A DNA stretch of 64,000 nucleotides from JABCPE02 sp963530295 (GTDB lineage: Bacteria > Bacteroidota > Bacteroidia > Flavobacteriales > Weeksellaceae), in contig CAUSCF010000005.1 of the NCBI GenBank assembly GCA_963530295.1, forward strand, positions 34,358 through 98,357. The letters run 5' to 3'. Made by a program: the position numbers and the translations under genes. Below the pieces are notes generated by a model that was not told the DNA's origin, did no database searches, and saw only the letters and a list, made by a program, of their open reading frames with translations. Below, piece after piece: positions 8,843 through 18,800 of this stretch; the stretch's first letter is position 1; the number at the start of each line of letters is the position of its first letter.

Positions 8843-10000
8843 ATGATAGAAAACATAAGCTTCGGAAAAGATGCTGCTTATCTCTATGCAGCTATGAACT
8901 ACAATTTTTTTATAAAAAAAGAAAGTGACAAATCTGGAAAGTCACCTATTTATCTCAATGTAAGATTAAACGGAAAAAGAGCAAGAATCTCTACTTTATT
9001 AAAAATAGAAGAAAAACACTGGGATAAAGAAAAGAAAAAAGTTATCAAGTGTGATGAAGCAGATGATTACAATCTTATTCTGAAACAATTAGAAAACAGA
9101 ATCACTAACATCATCGTCAAACACAGACTTTCTGAAACTCCACTTACAATGGATATGTTTCTGAATCAGCTAAAAAACGCACCACCAAGTTATGATTTGG
9201 TGCAATTCTTTGAGCATGTAATCCAAGACCAAGACCTGTCAGAATCTACCATAATAAAACATAAAGGAATATTCAATAAGCTCAAAAACTCCAAAATACC
9301 AAGCTCTTTTCCAGATATCAATTTGCTTTGGTTCGACAAATACAGATCCTATTTAAAAAAATTAGGAAATAATTCTGCTACAGTAAATACCAATATCAGC
9401 ATCATCAAGAAATACCTTCGCATGGCAAAAGCGAATGGAATAAAAATCTATGTAAATTTGGATTGGGTCAAGGTCGGTTCTACAGGAGGAAGAATCATTT
9501 GGCTCAAAGAAGAAGAAATAAAGAAAATGGAGGAATACTACTATTCTTCTTTTATTCCAGAACATTTGAAGTTAAGTTTGGGATATTTTCTATTTTCATG
9601 CTATACAGGACTGAGAATTTCCGATGTTATGGAAAGAAATCGTGATGACTTCAATGCTGACACCTTTGAGTTTATTTCGATTAAAACGAAAATGCGCCAA
9701 ATCATAGGAATAGGACAGAAATGCCGACAAATAATAGACAACAACCCTATGCTGTTCATCGCAAAAAAAGCAGGAGTTCACATCAATAAGCAAATCAAGG
9801 AAATTGCTAAAATATGTGGAATCAAAAAAAATATATCATTCCATACAGCAAGACACAGCTTTGCTACCAATTACCTAATCAAAGGCGGAAAGGTGGAAAA
9901 TCTACAAAAGTTATTGGGACACACTAAAATAATGACTACAATGAAGTATGTTCATATTATAGATGAAGAAGCTGCACTAACGACAAACATCTTCGATTAA
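8843..10000 (+). CDS. int: tyrosine recombinase / phage integrase
   Basis: A 385-aa site-specific recombinase. The N-terminal region (about 20-110) is an arm-type binding domain (FFIKKESDKSGKSPIYLNVR), then a SAM-like core-binding domain (about 130-215), then the catalytic domain with R258 (TGLRISD), H334 and R337 (HTARHSF), LGH and the nucleophile Y369 (MKYVHI). All catalytic residues are present. It is transcribed away from the tRNA-fMet attachment site. The start at 8843 is the longest; a downstream ATG at 8894 (MNYNFFIKK) resembles the usual family start and could be the true one. A shared terminator separates it from the convergent tail genes. Confidence 0.95.
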   Translation: MIENISFGKDAAYLYAAMNYNFFIKKESDKSGKSPIYLNVRLNGKRARISTLLKIEEKHWDKEKKKVIKCDEADDYNLILKQLENRITNIIVKHRLSETPLTMDMFLNQLKNAPPSYDLVQFFEHVIQDQDLSESTIIKHKGIFNKLKNSKIPSSFPDINLLWFDKYRSYLKKLGNNSATVNTNISIIKKYLRMAKANGIKIYVNLDWVKVGSTGGRIIWLKEEEIKKMEEYYYSSFIPEHLKLSLGYFLFSCYTGLRISDVMERNRDDFNADTFEFISIKTKMRQIIGIGQKCRQIIDNNPMLFIAKKAGVHINKQIKEIAKICGIKKNISFHTARHSFATNYLIKGGKVENLQKLLGHTKIMTTMKYVHIIDEEAALTTNIFD

Positions 10001-10004
10001 AAAA

Positions 10005-10030
10005 CTTTTGCCCCTAAATAGGAGCAAAAG
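10005..10030. terminator. bidirectional terminator between integrase and tail genes
   Basis: Hairpin cttttgcccct / aggagcaaaag (arms with one mismatch, loop AAAT) between two convergent genes; A run on the left side gives a T run for minus-strand transcripts. Confidence 0.75.
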
Positions 10031-10031
10031 A

Positions 10032-11873
10032 CTAATAAGTTTCAGTTTCTATCTCTATAGAATAGTGCTTGTCCGAAATGGAATTTTTTACCCAGGATTT
10101 TATCCAGTGCCTTTTATTATAGGCAAAAATTTCCGAGCGGATATCATACTTACGGATTTTGTTTTTTTCCGCAATGAATGTCCATTTGTAACTGAAGTTA
10201 GACAACCTGTTCATATACCAGGGCTTAAGATGCTCGGCGCACTCCTCTCCTTCTAGCCCTCTCGGATTGGTGGCGTGGTTATCACCATCTCTGTCCAGCC
10301 CTGCGTAATAAACCAGCATCAAGGAACTTTCCTTGTAAGCCTTGGCAGTATTAGCACCACGGAAAAACGCCATCGGAAGACAAAAGCCATTAACAGTAAC
10401 TTCTGTAGTATTTTCAGGCACAAAATGAGGATTGAGCTGATAGCCTTTTTCATTGAAGAAAATATTCCTATTCTCTATGCCCTCTACTTCTGGAAACTTC
10501 AAATGAAAATACTCTTTATCAGTAAATTTCCTGATAGGATTTTCCACCTCAAAGGCTCTGAAATCCTCTGGCTCTTTACTTTTATCAATTCTAATAAGAT
10601 TCATAATAGCCTTGGAACCGTCAAAAGTAAGGTCGTAGTTTCGCCAGTTCTTGATAATGGTCACCAAATCCCCAAATGACATATCTGGCACCGCCTTTTT
10701 AAGATTAACTCTATTGAAATTAAATACATACGGAATCACATTGCCCTCTATGGTGTGCTGTCTCATCGGGCGGATTTCCATATACGCTAGACCTATGTCT
10801 TTTTTAGAAGAATCCATCAAATGCGGCGCCTCTAAATAGCCGTAATATTCAAAGATAAATTCCTTTCTATCCACAGCGTCCTGCTCGCTGACTTCTAAAA
10901 CAAAATTCAGATTTTCCACCACTTGGAGCTGATTACCAGCACCGAAAGAATAAACATGCTTGTCTCCATAATAGAGATTAACATCAGCGCCCTTCAATGC
11001 GTTATGCACTTTGAAATAAATTCTGTATTTCCCTGGCGCCTCTATCACTACTGATTTTTTCCACTTCCCAAACATATCGCCCCCAGGAGTCCGCTCAGTC
11101 AAATATACTTCCTCCTTGAACATGCTGAGTTTATGTAGTTTTTGGTCTCCTGTGGTGTAGTAGTTTTTATCGGTAAAAATACATCGCTGAAGCAGATGCT
11201 CATCGCTAAGAATATCCCCCATAAGCTGGAACCCTGCATCTTTAAACCCAGTCTTCAGAACATACAGCAGGTAAGGCATTGGATGGATGATGTTTTTATT
11301 ATAAACATCCATGCCGTCCTCTACTCTATTTCTAGGGAAACTCTTTTCAGCCTTTCCCTGTTCCTGCACTCTATTATTTATCATCGAATCGAAATATTTC
11401 CATTCCTCACTGTCCAGATTGTATTCATCTGTATAGAGTTTTGGGAAATTATAATCTGATGCAGGATAGCTCTTTTCCACGACTTCATTGGCGTGCTGGT
11501 AGATGTCTGGAACTTCGAAATTATGCAGAGGCAAATCTGCTAGTTTTTTGTCAAAATTCGGCAAATTTTCAAATCCCGAGTCAATCTGGAATTTTAGCGA
11601 CTTTGTCCCAAACTCCAGAATTTCAATTTTTCCTTTTCGCCGCTTCCCCTCGTGAATATGGATTCCATCATGAAACCGCTTAAGTTTAGAATTGTCAAGC
11701 GAAGAAAACTGACCTATCTTCCTAAGAAATTCCACCGTATAAGGACACTCTATGGGCAAAGTGTAGTTGGTCCAGAAGCTGTCCTTGAACCTTGGATTTT
11801 CTTCGGTAAAACTAAATGAAAGTCCGTCCAGCGGAATTTCTATTCCTTCATTGGTTATAAATTTGTCCTGCAT
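10032..11873 (-). CDS. putative phage tail-tip / baseplate protein
   Basis: A 613-aa protein with no motif I can name. It begins MQDKFITNEGIEIPLDGLSF and is rich in aromatic and charged residues with beta-type composition; no signal peptide or membrane segment. It is the last gene of the late operon, downstream (in transcription) of the tape measure and two other tail genes, where distal tail or host-recognition proteins sit in siphoviruses. Proteins of this type are frequent in Bacteroidota prophages. Function is by position only. Confidence 0.6.
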   Translation of the reverse strand: MQDKFITNEGIEIPLDGLSFSFTEENPRFKDSFWTNYTLPIECPYTVEFLRKIGQFSSLDNSKLKRFHDGIHIHEGKRRKGKIEILEFGTKSLKFQIDSGFENLPNFDKKLADLPLHNFEVPDIYQHANEVVEKSYPASDYNFPKLYTDEYNLDSEEWKYFDSMINNRVQEQGKAEKSFPRNRVEDGMDVYNKNIIHPMPYLLYVLKTGFKDAGFQLMGDILSDEHLLQRCIFTDKNYYTTGDQKLHKLSMFKEEVYLTERTPGGDMFGKWKKSVVIEAPGKYRIYFKVHNALKGADVNLYYGDKHVYSFGAGNQLQVVENLNFVLEVSEQDAVDRKEFIFEYYGYLEAPHLMDSSKKDIGLAYMEIRPMRQHTIEGNVIPYVFNFNRVNLKKAVPDMSFGDLVTIIKNWRNYDLTFDGSKAIMNLIRIDKSKEPEDFRAFEVENPIRKFTDKEYFHLKFPEVEGIENRNIFFNEKGYQLNPHFVPENTTEVTVNGFCLPMAFFRGANTAKAYKESSLMLVYYAGLDRDGDNHATNPRGLEGEECAEHLKPWYMNRLSNFSYKWTFIAEKNKIRKYDIRSEIFAYNKRHWIKSWVKNSISDKHYSIEIETETY

Positions 11874-11933
11874 TGTTTTTTTATATTTCTTTCAAAATTC
11901 TAAAAAACAAAACACTATCAAAAGGACAAAAGT

Positions 11934-13097
11934 TTATTTTTTATAGGAAAACCTTTTTGAAAAATAATCAGCTGTAACAAATACAAAAACACAAATAAAT
12001 AAAACAGAAAAGAATACAATAAAAGTCACCCACCACTTATACATTCCAATTGACCAAAGAAAAATAGAAGCAAGTCCATCCAAAAAGACTATTGTATCAA
12101 CCCAATTATTGGCTTTATTTTCTTTATTTTTTGCTGTTGTTTCATCAAAAAAATACTCGCTTATATTTCCATAAAGTATGGATAATATAAAAACAGATGA
12201 TATAGTAAATGTTATTTTTTTAAGAATGCTGTATATTTTTAAGTCGAAAAACAGATATTCAGTATCCATCCAATTACTTAAAATAACATATATTACCAAA
12301 AAGAAAAATAAAAACTGACTTAACAGCTGAAAAAGTATTTTAATATTTCTATAATCTTTATCCCTTATAACATGTGTTAAATTAAAATTAACAATATTTT
12401 CCCTAGAGAAACACATTACAGATCCTGGGATGAGTTTTTTTTCATATTCTTTACTATTTTCTTCTGGAAAATGATATTTATAGCAATCTTTTACTAAGAT
12501 AGACTCTGCCTTGTTGGTTCCCTTTTCTAACAATATATCGTATAGAACCCCTGAAAACATAGTATTTTTATAACCATCGTTAATTAAAACATCTACATTA
12601 GTATATAAATATTTTTTATCTTTTATTTTTTCCATTGTTTTCCCAGTCACGATGTAGTGCCAAGGATGATTAAACCTAAATATAGGAAATATAATATCTA
12701 ATTTAAAAATAACAACCAATGAATGTAGTAAAGCTCCTAAAAAAGCCGAAATTGCATATATAAGAGACGCCAAAACAAGAAAGTCAAATGCATTTGTCTT
12801 AAATTCATCAGGAATTTTTTCTGCTTTAATATTATTCAATATATTGATTATTGTTTTATACGAAACAGAATTTAAAAATCTTATCTCTAAAATATACCTA
12901 AAAAAGAGTATAACTCCTACTGAAAGTGTAATAGATACAATACTGAAAAATAATGTTAAGATAAACCTTTCAAATATATTCCCTTGTGAAAATTGCCTCG
13001 TAAAATTTCCACGAAAGTAAAATTTCCTGAAAATAATTCCAGGAAATATAAATATCATAATATAAAAAACCGTACTTAAAGCAATATTAATATTCAT
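11934..13097 (-). CDS. multi-span membrane protein of unknown function (phage cargo)
   Basis: A 387-aa integral membrane protein with about seven hydrophobic segments: roughly residues 5-23, 42-65, 105-132, 261-277, 292-312 and two near 340-378. A soluble central region (about 140-255) contains FRFNHPWHYIVTGK and SVMCFSRENIVN. Base composition is clearly more AT-rich than the surrounding tail genes. It starts two bases after the stop of the 83-aa gene, so the two are co-transcribed, and both sit between two tail genes without a role in virion structure. Possible superinfection exclusion or abortive-type effector; family unknown to me. Confidence 0.6.
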   Translation of the reverse strand: MNINIALSTVFYIMIFIFPGIIFRKFYFRGNFTRQFSQGNIFERFILTLFFSIVSITLSVGVILFFRYILEIRFLNSVSYKTIINILNNIKAEKIPDEFKTNAFDFLVLASLIYAISAFLGALLHSLVVIFKLDIIFPIFRFNHPWHYIVTGKTMEKIKDKKYLYTNVDVLINDGYKNTMFSGVLYDILLEKGTNKAESILVKDCYKYHFPEENSKEYEKKLIPGSVMCFSRENIVNFNLTHVIRDKDYRNIKILFQLLSQFLFFFLVIYVILSNWMDTEYLFFDLKIYSILKKITFTISSVFILSILYGNISEYFFDETTAKNKENKANNWVDTIVFLDGLASIFLWSIGMYKWWVTFIVFFSVLFICVFVFVTADYFSKRFSYKK

Positions 13098-13099
13098 AT

Positions 13100-13351
13100 C
13101 TAATCAATTCTAATATTGATTGTTTTACCAGAAGACAACTCAACCTTCTCAAAATCATGATCTTTATTTTCTTTCAGTTTTTTTATTGCTTCTTCTACTT
13201 TTTCTCTATCTTCTGGATTGTTCAATATTTCTATACCTTCATCACTTATCCAAGAAGAATCTGTTTTGAAAGCATCGCTAAAACCTTTGAATAATAAAGA
13301 AATATTCAAAAATCCTATCGCATTTATTATATGTATGATATTTGCCTTCAT
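13100..13351 (-). CDS. 83-aa protein, partner of the membrane protein
   Basis: Begins MKANIIHIINAIGFLNISLL and continues with an acidic/lysine-rich soluble part (SDAFKTDSSWISDEGIEIL...). One hydrophobic N-terminal helix could anchor it in the membrane. It is the first gene of a two-gene AT-rich unit with a TATATTTG box 27 bases upstream. Unknown function. Confidence 0.55.
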   Translation of the reverse strand: MKANIIHIINAIGFLNISLLFKGFSDAFKTDSSWISDEGIEILNNPEDREKVEEAIKKLKENKDHDFEKVELSSGKTINIRID

Positions 13352-13378
13352 AAAAACATTTTATATTGCAAATATATA

Positions 13379-13386
13379 TAAAATTT
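13379..13386 (-). promoter_or_regulatory. -7 box of the 11.9-13.4 kb cargo unit
   Basis: TATATTTG on the minus strand, 27 bases before the 83-aa gene and only 19 bases after the stop of the upstream tail gene. This would allow expression from the quiescent prophage independent of the late operon. Confidence 0.45.
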
Positions 13387-13404
13387 TAATTTAATGATAT
13401 TTTT

Positions 13405-15501
13405 TTACTCGGTTTCTATCACATTAAACTCTAAATCCATTTGAAACAGATGTTCGCTGGTATCATACATTTCGTTTTTCTTGCCTACAGCTACAGCTTT
13501 CAGCCTTAAATTGCCAATCATGATAAAACATAGATTAGACCCCAGCAGGTCATCTATCAGCGCAATTTCCTCCCGAAGAATCCACCCTGTATTGATAGTA
13601 AGCGATTTCTTCCGCTTGCTGCCATATTTTAATTTATTTTCGGCATCAAAATAATGCTCAAACTCAGAAATCATTCGGTATTTATCGTAAGCAGAGAACC
13701 ACTCAAACACCAAGTTCTCCGTTTCAAAGAAAATGTGAATCGGATTTTCAACCTCTGGGAATGGAATATATTTAATCTCCCCAGCAGTAATGATTTCATT
13801 CTCTTTTCCAGTGAATAATTTTCGGATAAAATTATGAGAACGAACCTCGTTTTTCTTCTCAAAAGTGGGTTTTCCTCCTTGATAAATATTCATTAGCGGA
13901 ACAAATTCTGCCTTTTCTGAAATAGCATCTGCACTGATTCGGATTACAGATTCTGGATAGGTTCTACGCACAGGATGATTGGTAAACAATGGAAAGCATC
14001 GTGGTCTTCTGCCAGGAACAAAGAAAACATTCTTTATCTGGTATTCTGAAAGCTGTTCATCATCTGCATTATGCTCGGTAATAGTAATATTTACGAGTGC
14101 AAAGCTATACTGATAACCTACATCATTCAACGGATAAAGCTCTCTGCATCTTGCAAAGAAGTCTTGGATTTCCTCTCCAGGGAAAATCTCTACTTCATTT
14201 TTGAAATAAAGATATTCATACTCTTGAACCTCTTGGTATTCCTGCTGATAGCCTTTGAAAAACATCTCCAATTTCATTTTCACATAACTGGAGAAAGGAT
14301 TATTCTGGCTCATCTTTATTTTGTTCTTGTCCAGAGCAAAATAATAGGCTTCGCCTCTAAAATCTGATTTTAAACTCTCTGCTATCTTCAGCCTCACTGA
14401 AAAACTTTTTTCTATTGTCCCTGCTGAAAGCAGTATTTCTCCGCTGTAAGCTCCCACAGCAAGACTCTCTGGTTTTACTGTGGTAATTTTCAGTTTTCCA
14501 CCTTCTATTACAGCAGTTTCTATGAATGATGGTTTTAAAGAAACGCTGATTTCTAAATTATTTGGATTAACGATGTCCGCAGTAAAAGTTTTTGCAGAAT
14601 CTACCCCTTTTATTAAAGTATCTTCAAAAATTCTTGGAGAAAAATCAAAATCCTTCACTACTTCCCCCGAAATAGTTTTAAATAAAATTACGATTGTCTT
14701 TTTCTTTCCTCCCGCTTTTATTTCTGCATGAAATTCATAAGTAGAATCTACTGGAGTAGTGTCTGAATATGCCGACTTTGATATTTGTATAACACTTTTA
14801 TCAGTTTCTTTCAAAATATCCAAAGAAAAAGGATAAAAAGACTCCCAATCTGGAGTAATATTAAAAGTAATAGGCTCCGTAGTGCGGACTTCTAACCTGG
14901 TATCTCCACTAAGGGTCTTTGTCGCCTTGTTGTAAGTCAGAACAAGATCGGTCTTGTCTGTCACCAAATCTGATGGAGAAGCCTGCCCCTGCTTAACTTC
15001 TAATTTAACCGTTACAGAAATAGAGCTCGGCTCTATGTAATGTTCACCGCCTCTGTCATCTATTCCGTAAGCCTCGTAGATGATAGATGCTGAATATCTT
15101 CCCGCACTCAGCCCCGCAAGTCCTGTAACATCCAAAAGAACATCTGCTTGGCGTGGGTTAATCTTTCCGCTGTTTCCCCCTTCTCTAAATATCTTTTCCT
15201 TGGTGCTGACATTTAACCAGTTCGATGCTCCAAGGTTATAAGTCACCCGAGTTTTATAGACAAACTTCTTATATGGAGCATCATTCCACAAATCTAGTTC
15301 TGGGAAAGTCAGCCTGCTGGTCTGCTGGCTGGGCATTCCCTTGCCTTTGATGTATTCAAAAACAATAGTAGGAGGATTCACATCCCACTCTACCAAAGGA
15401 GCGTCTTCTTGTTTGTATCCGCCGCATTCATAACCATTTTGCGAGGTAAGTTGCCAATTATCACAAACCGCAATCTTTTTTAATCTAATTTTCTTTGCCA
15501 T
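13405..15501 (-). CDS. putative large distal tail protein
   Basis: A 698-aa protein, beta-rich by composition, with several Ig-like repeats suggested by LEVRTTEPITFNITPDWESF and VKPESLAVGAYSGEILLSAG. No signal peptide. It lies between the 134-aa gene following the tape measure and the cargo unit before the last tail gene, so it is probably a distal tail or tail-tip component. It overlaps the preceding gene by 17 bases. Name and precise role cannot be given. Confidence 0.6.
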   Translation of the reverse strand: MAKKIRLKKIAVCDNWQLTSQNGYECGGYKQEDAPLVEWDVNPPTIVFEYIKGKGMPSQQTSRLTFPELDLWNDAPYKKFVYKTRVTYNLGASNWLNVSTKEKIFREGGNSGKINPRQADVLLDVTGLAGLSAGRYSASIIYEAYGIDDRGGEHYIEPSSISVTVKLEVKQGQASPSDLVTDKTDLVLTYNKATKTLSGDTRLEVRTTEPITFNITPDWESFYPFSLDILKETDKSVIQISKSAYSDTTPVDSTYEFHAEIKAGGKKKTIVILFKTISGEVVKDFDFSPRIFEDTLIKGVDSAKTFTADIVNPNNLEISVSLKPSFIETAVIEGGKLKITTVKPESLAVGAYSGEILLSAGTIEKSFSVRLKIAESLKSDFRGEAYYFALDKNKIKMSQNNPFSSYVKMKLEMFFKGYQQEYQEVQEYEYLYFKNEVEIFPGEEIQDFFARCRELYPLNDVGYQYSFALVNITITEHNADDEQLSEYQIKNVFFVPGRRPRCFPLFTNHPVRRTYPESVIRISADAISEKAEFVPLMNIYQGGKPTFEKKNEVRSHNFIRKLFTGKENEIITAGEIKYIPFPEVENPIHIFFETENLVFEWFSAYDKYRMISEFEHYFDAENKLKYGSKRKKSLTINTGWILREEIALIDDLLGSNLCFIMIGNLRLKAVAVGKKNEMYDTSEHLFQMDLEFNVIETE

Positions 15502-15889
15502 AATCTGTATAAAGAATTTCGTTTTGATATTTTTTTAACTCTCTTTTTTCTGAAACCGCATTATGAACCCATATCTCTATACAATATCGATAATTCGTAA
15601 AGAGAATTATTCTATTGGGATTTTGCTCAATCATTTTTACGCCTGTAATTTCAGTAGGAATTTTCCATAGCAATTGGCGGAAAGCCCACCTGCTCACTAC
15701 GAAATCTACATCTTTCGGCGTGTAGTCTTCTTGCAGCTGTTCCCCGAACACTTTCGCTACAGAACCACACACAGCAGGCGTTTCATTTGTCAGCTCTTCG
15801 ACCAAGGAAATCACTTGGTCGCAAAGCTTATTCATCGGGTCGTTATCAAAGACCTTGAATTTTTGGAAAGAATTTTTATTTTCTCGCAT
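15485..15889 (-). CDS. small phage protein with nucleotidyltransferase-like motif
   Basis: A 134-aa protein. The segment CGSVAKVFGEQLQED followed by YTPKDVDFVVSR resembles the GS...KDxDF pattern of minimal nucleotidyltransferases, which would place the two metal-binding acidic residues at the KDVD element. If so, an unusual gene to find between tape measure and tail-tip genes; the match is short and could be chance. It overlaps both neighbours (14 bases with the tape measure, 17 with the 698-aa gene), so it is translated as part of the tail operon. Confidence 0.5.
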   Translation of the reverse strand: MRENKNSFQKFKVFDNDPMNKLCDQVISLVEELTNETPAVCGSVAKVFGEQLQEDYTPKDVDFVVSRWAFRQLLWKIPTEITGVKMIEQNPNRIILFTNYRYCIEIWVHNAVSEKRELKKYQNEILYTDYGKEN

Positions 15890-18800
15890 TTCTTTTCTCT
15901 ATATTTTCAAATTGTTTTATTGCGTTTTTCAATCTTTTACCGTTTTCCGCATTCTCTACCATCCATGCTTCTACTCCGTTTTCTTTTAGTTCGGAAAGCA
16001 CCTGCTTCAAGTCTGATAAAATAGGCTGCATTTCCGCCCCTAAAACCATCTGAGCTGTTGCAGGAGTCTGAGCATCTCCTCCCGAAGTCTGTCCTCCGCC
16101 CGTAAAACCTCCTTCTGCGTAGCCTCTTGGTGCTTGAGTTCTCCCTGTTCGGATACTTTCCATCCAGTCTACTACATCAGCAACCACTGGATTCTGAAGC
16201 ATCCATTTAGGAGTGACATATTCGTTCTCATGGACTATTCCCGCTGGTCTGAAACCAGAACTATCAGGAGAACCAAAGCCCCCGCCTGTAAAACCACCTT
16301 TGTCAAAACTATCTGGCTGAGCAAGAACCGCTGCAATCTGCGCAGCACCCAAAGCTGATACTACACCAGTAAGAACCCCAGCGGAAATACCAAAATCAAA
16401 CTTAGGAACCTGCGCCCATATTCCGATAATTGCTTGAGCTGTATTGATAGCAATCTGTGCAATTGCCATTGCTTTCTGAATTTTAGCTTGTCTGTTTGCC
16501 AGTTCAGCTTTCTTCGCATCGGTTTCCTCCTCTAATAGCTGGACACCTTTATGATATTGTTCCTGATTGATGTAACCTTCATTCAGCTGTCGAAGAAGCT
16601 CTTTCTTCTTATTGTCCTGCCCTTTGGTAAAACTTCTGAGTTCTCGCTCATTAAGTCTTTGCTGAAGTTCAGAAAACTGAGAAAATGCATTTTTCAGCGC
16701 CTGCACACCCATCATTACGGCTTGAAGTTTTCGCTCCGTAGTGTCTAGATTTTTGAAAGTATCGCTCCACTGTGTAACCGAAAACCCAAGAATATCGACT
16801 TTGTCCATTTCCTTACGGGCATCTTTCTGGATTTGGGATTCATCACCTACTTCATTTCCATTCTTAGCAGCATTCAATTTATTGACTTCTGTAGTAATAG
16901 ATGCTATTCTTTCTTTGAGTTCCTGCACTGATTTTTCAGAAAATACATTTGGATTGCTGAGTAAGTCCTCCAATATTTTTTGCTCTTTTTTGAAAAGCTC
17001 TATCTGCGCCTGCAGTGCAGCTCTGTTTGCATTTTCTCTCAATGCTTTTTTGGCGTCTTCTAGCGTATGAATGTTTTTCAGCTCTTGATCACTAAGTTTC
17101 AAAAATTCCATTTCAGCAAGTTTTTCCCTTGCTTCCGCCATGGTTTTAATTTCTGTGATTTCATTCTCATTCTTTTCATGAACAAGAGCCGCCTCCTTCT
17201 GCAGGTTCGTGATATCACGCTGATGTTTTTCAAGCTCTGCTTTTTCATCAATCGTTTTTATTTTCAGCTGATGCGTATGCTCCATCTGCTCTTTGATTTT
17301 ATTATTCTGCGCAATAATGGAGTTGATAACTGCGATTTCTTCTCTTTTATTCTGTATCGCAGCATCATAATTCTTTTGAGCTTGAGGACTTGCTCCTGCT
17401 TTTGCTTTTTGGAAGTCAGAAATCTCTCGCTCCACTTTAGCAATAGCATCTTTCTTTTCTTTATTCTGATTCTCGATATCTTCTAAATTCCGATTGTGCT
17501 CGGTTTCCAAAAGTCTTTTTTCCTTCTCATAACCTTCGAGCTGAATTTTTTCCCTTTCATCTTCGTATTTTCTATGAGCGTCCAGAAGTTCTTTGTCATA
17601 TTTACGCTTATCTTCTAATGATTTTTCATAAACAGATTTGGATTTATCTTCTCCCGAATTCTTTTTGGGAGTCTTGTTTTTTGTCGGATTTGCAACAGCA
17701 CTATTTACTGGTTTATTAGAAGCAGGAGCGGTTCCTCCCTCTTCTCCTTGTATTTTTTTTATTTCCTCTGCAAGTGCTCTCTGCTGGTCTGTTAAACCTT
17801 GTACATCTTGTTTTCTTTTTTCATAAACATGAGCATATTCTTTTTTTAACTCATCTGCTCGTTTTTTTCCTACAGCTTTCAGCCATTTTTGATATTGAAC
17901 AGCTTCATTTTTATCAAGATTTACAACATCTTTTCCTCCAAATAAATTACTTATTTTATTAGCTGCTTTATCAACTAAACCAAGGTTTTCGCCCAGTGAT
18001 TCGTTTTCTTTATCAATAATCTGCTCTCCTATTTTATCCATTTTAGCTGTAAGGGCTTTTACTCTTGCCATTTTTAAGAGATGCTCGGTGTATTTATCGA
18101 CCGCTTTAGTGGCTTCTTGAGTATTGATATTTTCCAAATTCAAGAAACCTAAATACTCTGGAGAAATTTCGTTGAGTTTTTTAATCGCCTCCAGCCTTTG
18201 TTCTTTGGATAAAGTTTCGTCTCTGGCAGTTTTCATAAGCTGGTCCAGCTCATTTTTTTGAGAAACAATGCTTTTTTCTGCCTCTACAAAAGCATCATTT
18301 AGATTTTTCTGTTTTTGTGTAGCTGCATCTACTTCCTTATGATAAAGTTTATATGCTACTATCGCTGCACCTATCGCTGCGACTAATAAACCAATCGGGT
18401 TCATTTTAGTAGTCATATTAAAGGCTCTCATTGCTGCAGTTGCTCCAGCAGTATTTCCTGTTAATTTAGCCTTAGCAGCTGCATACAAAAGAGAAACGCC
18501 CTTTGCTGCCGACTCTATTGCAATTTTAGCCTTTTGGACTGCATTATAAAGAATGGTCTGCTGATAGGCTTTTTGGGTGGAAAGAGCAATAAGATACATT
18601 GCTGCTTTATAACTGACCATAGCAGTAACCATCACCCCGATGATTTTTGCTAAAAAAACAAGCCTGTCTTTAAATTCCCTTATGCCGTCTCCTGCCTCCT
18701 TGGTCACTCCTGTAATGAAGCCAACCACACGGATAACATCCTCAAAAAGATTGATAATATTATTAGAAGTAAACATTTCTGCAAAAGCATTTTTCAGCTT

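Noticed and set aside
10032..10839. Many + strand ORFs over the tail genes
   Set aside because: They are shadows of the long minus-strand coding frames, with no start signals or family resemblance.
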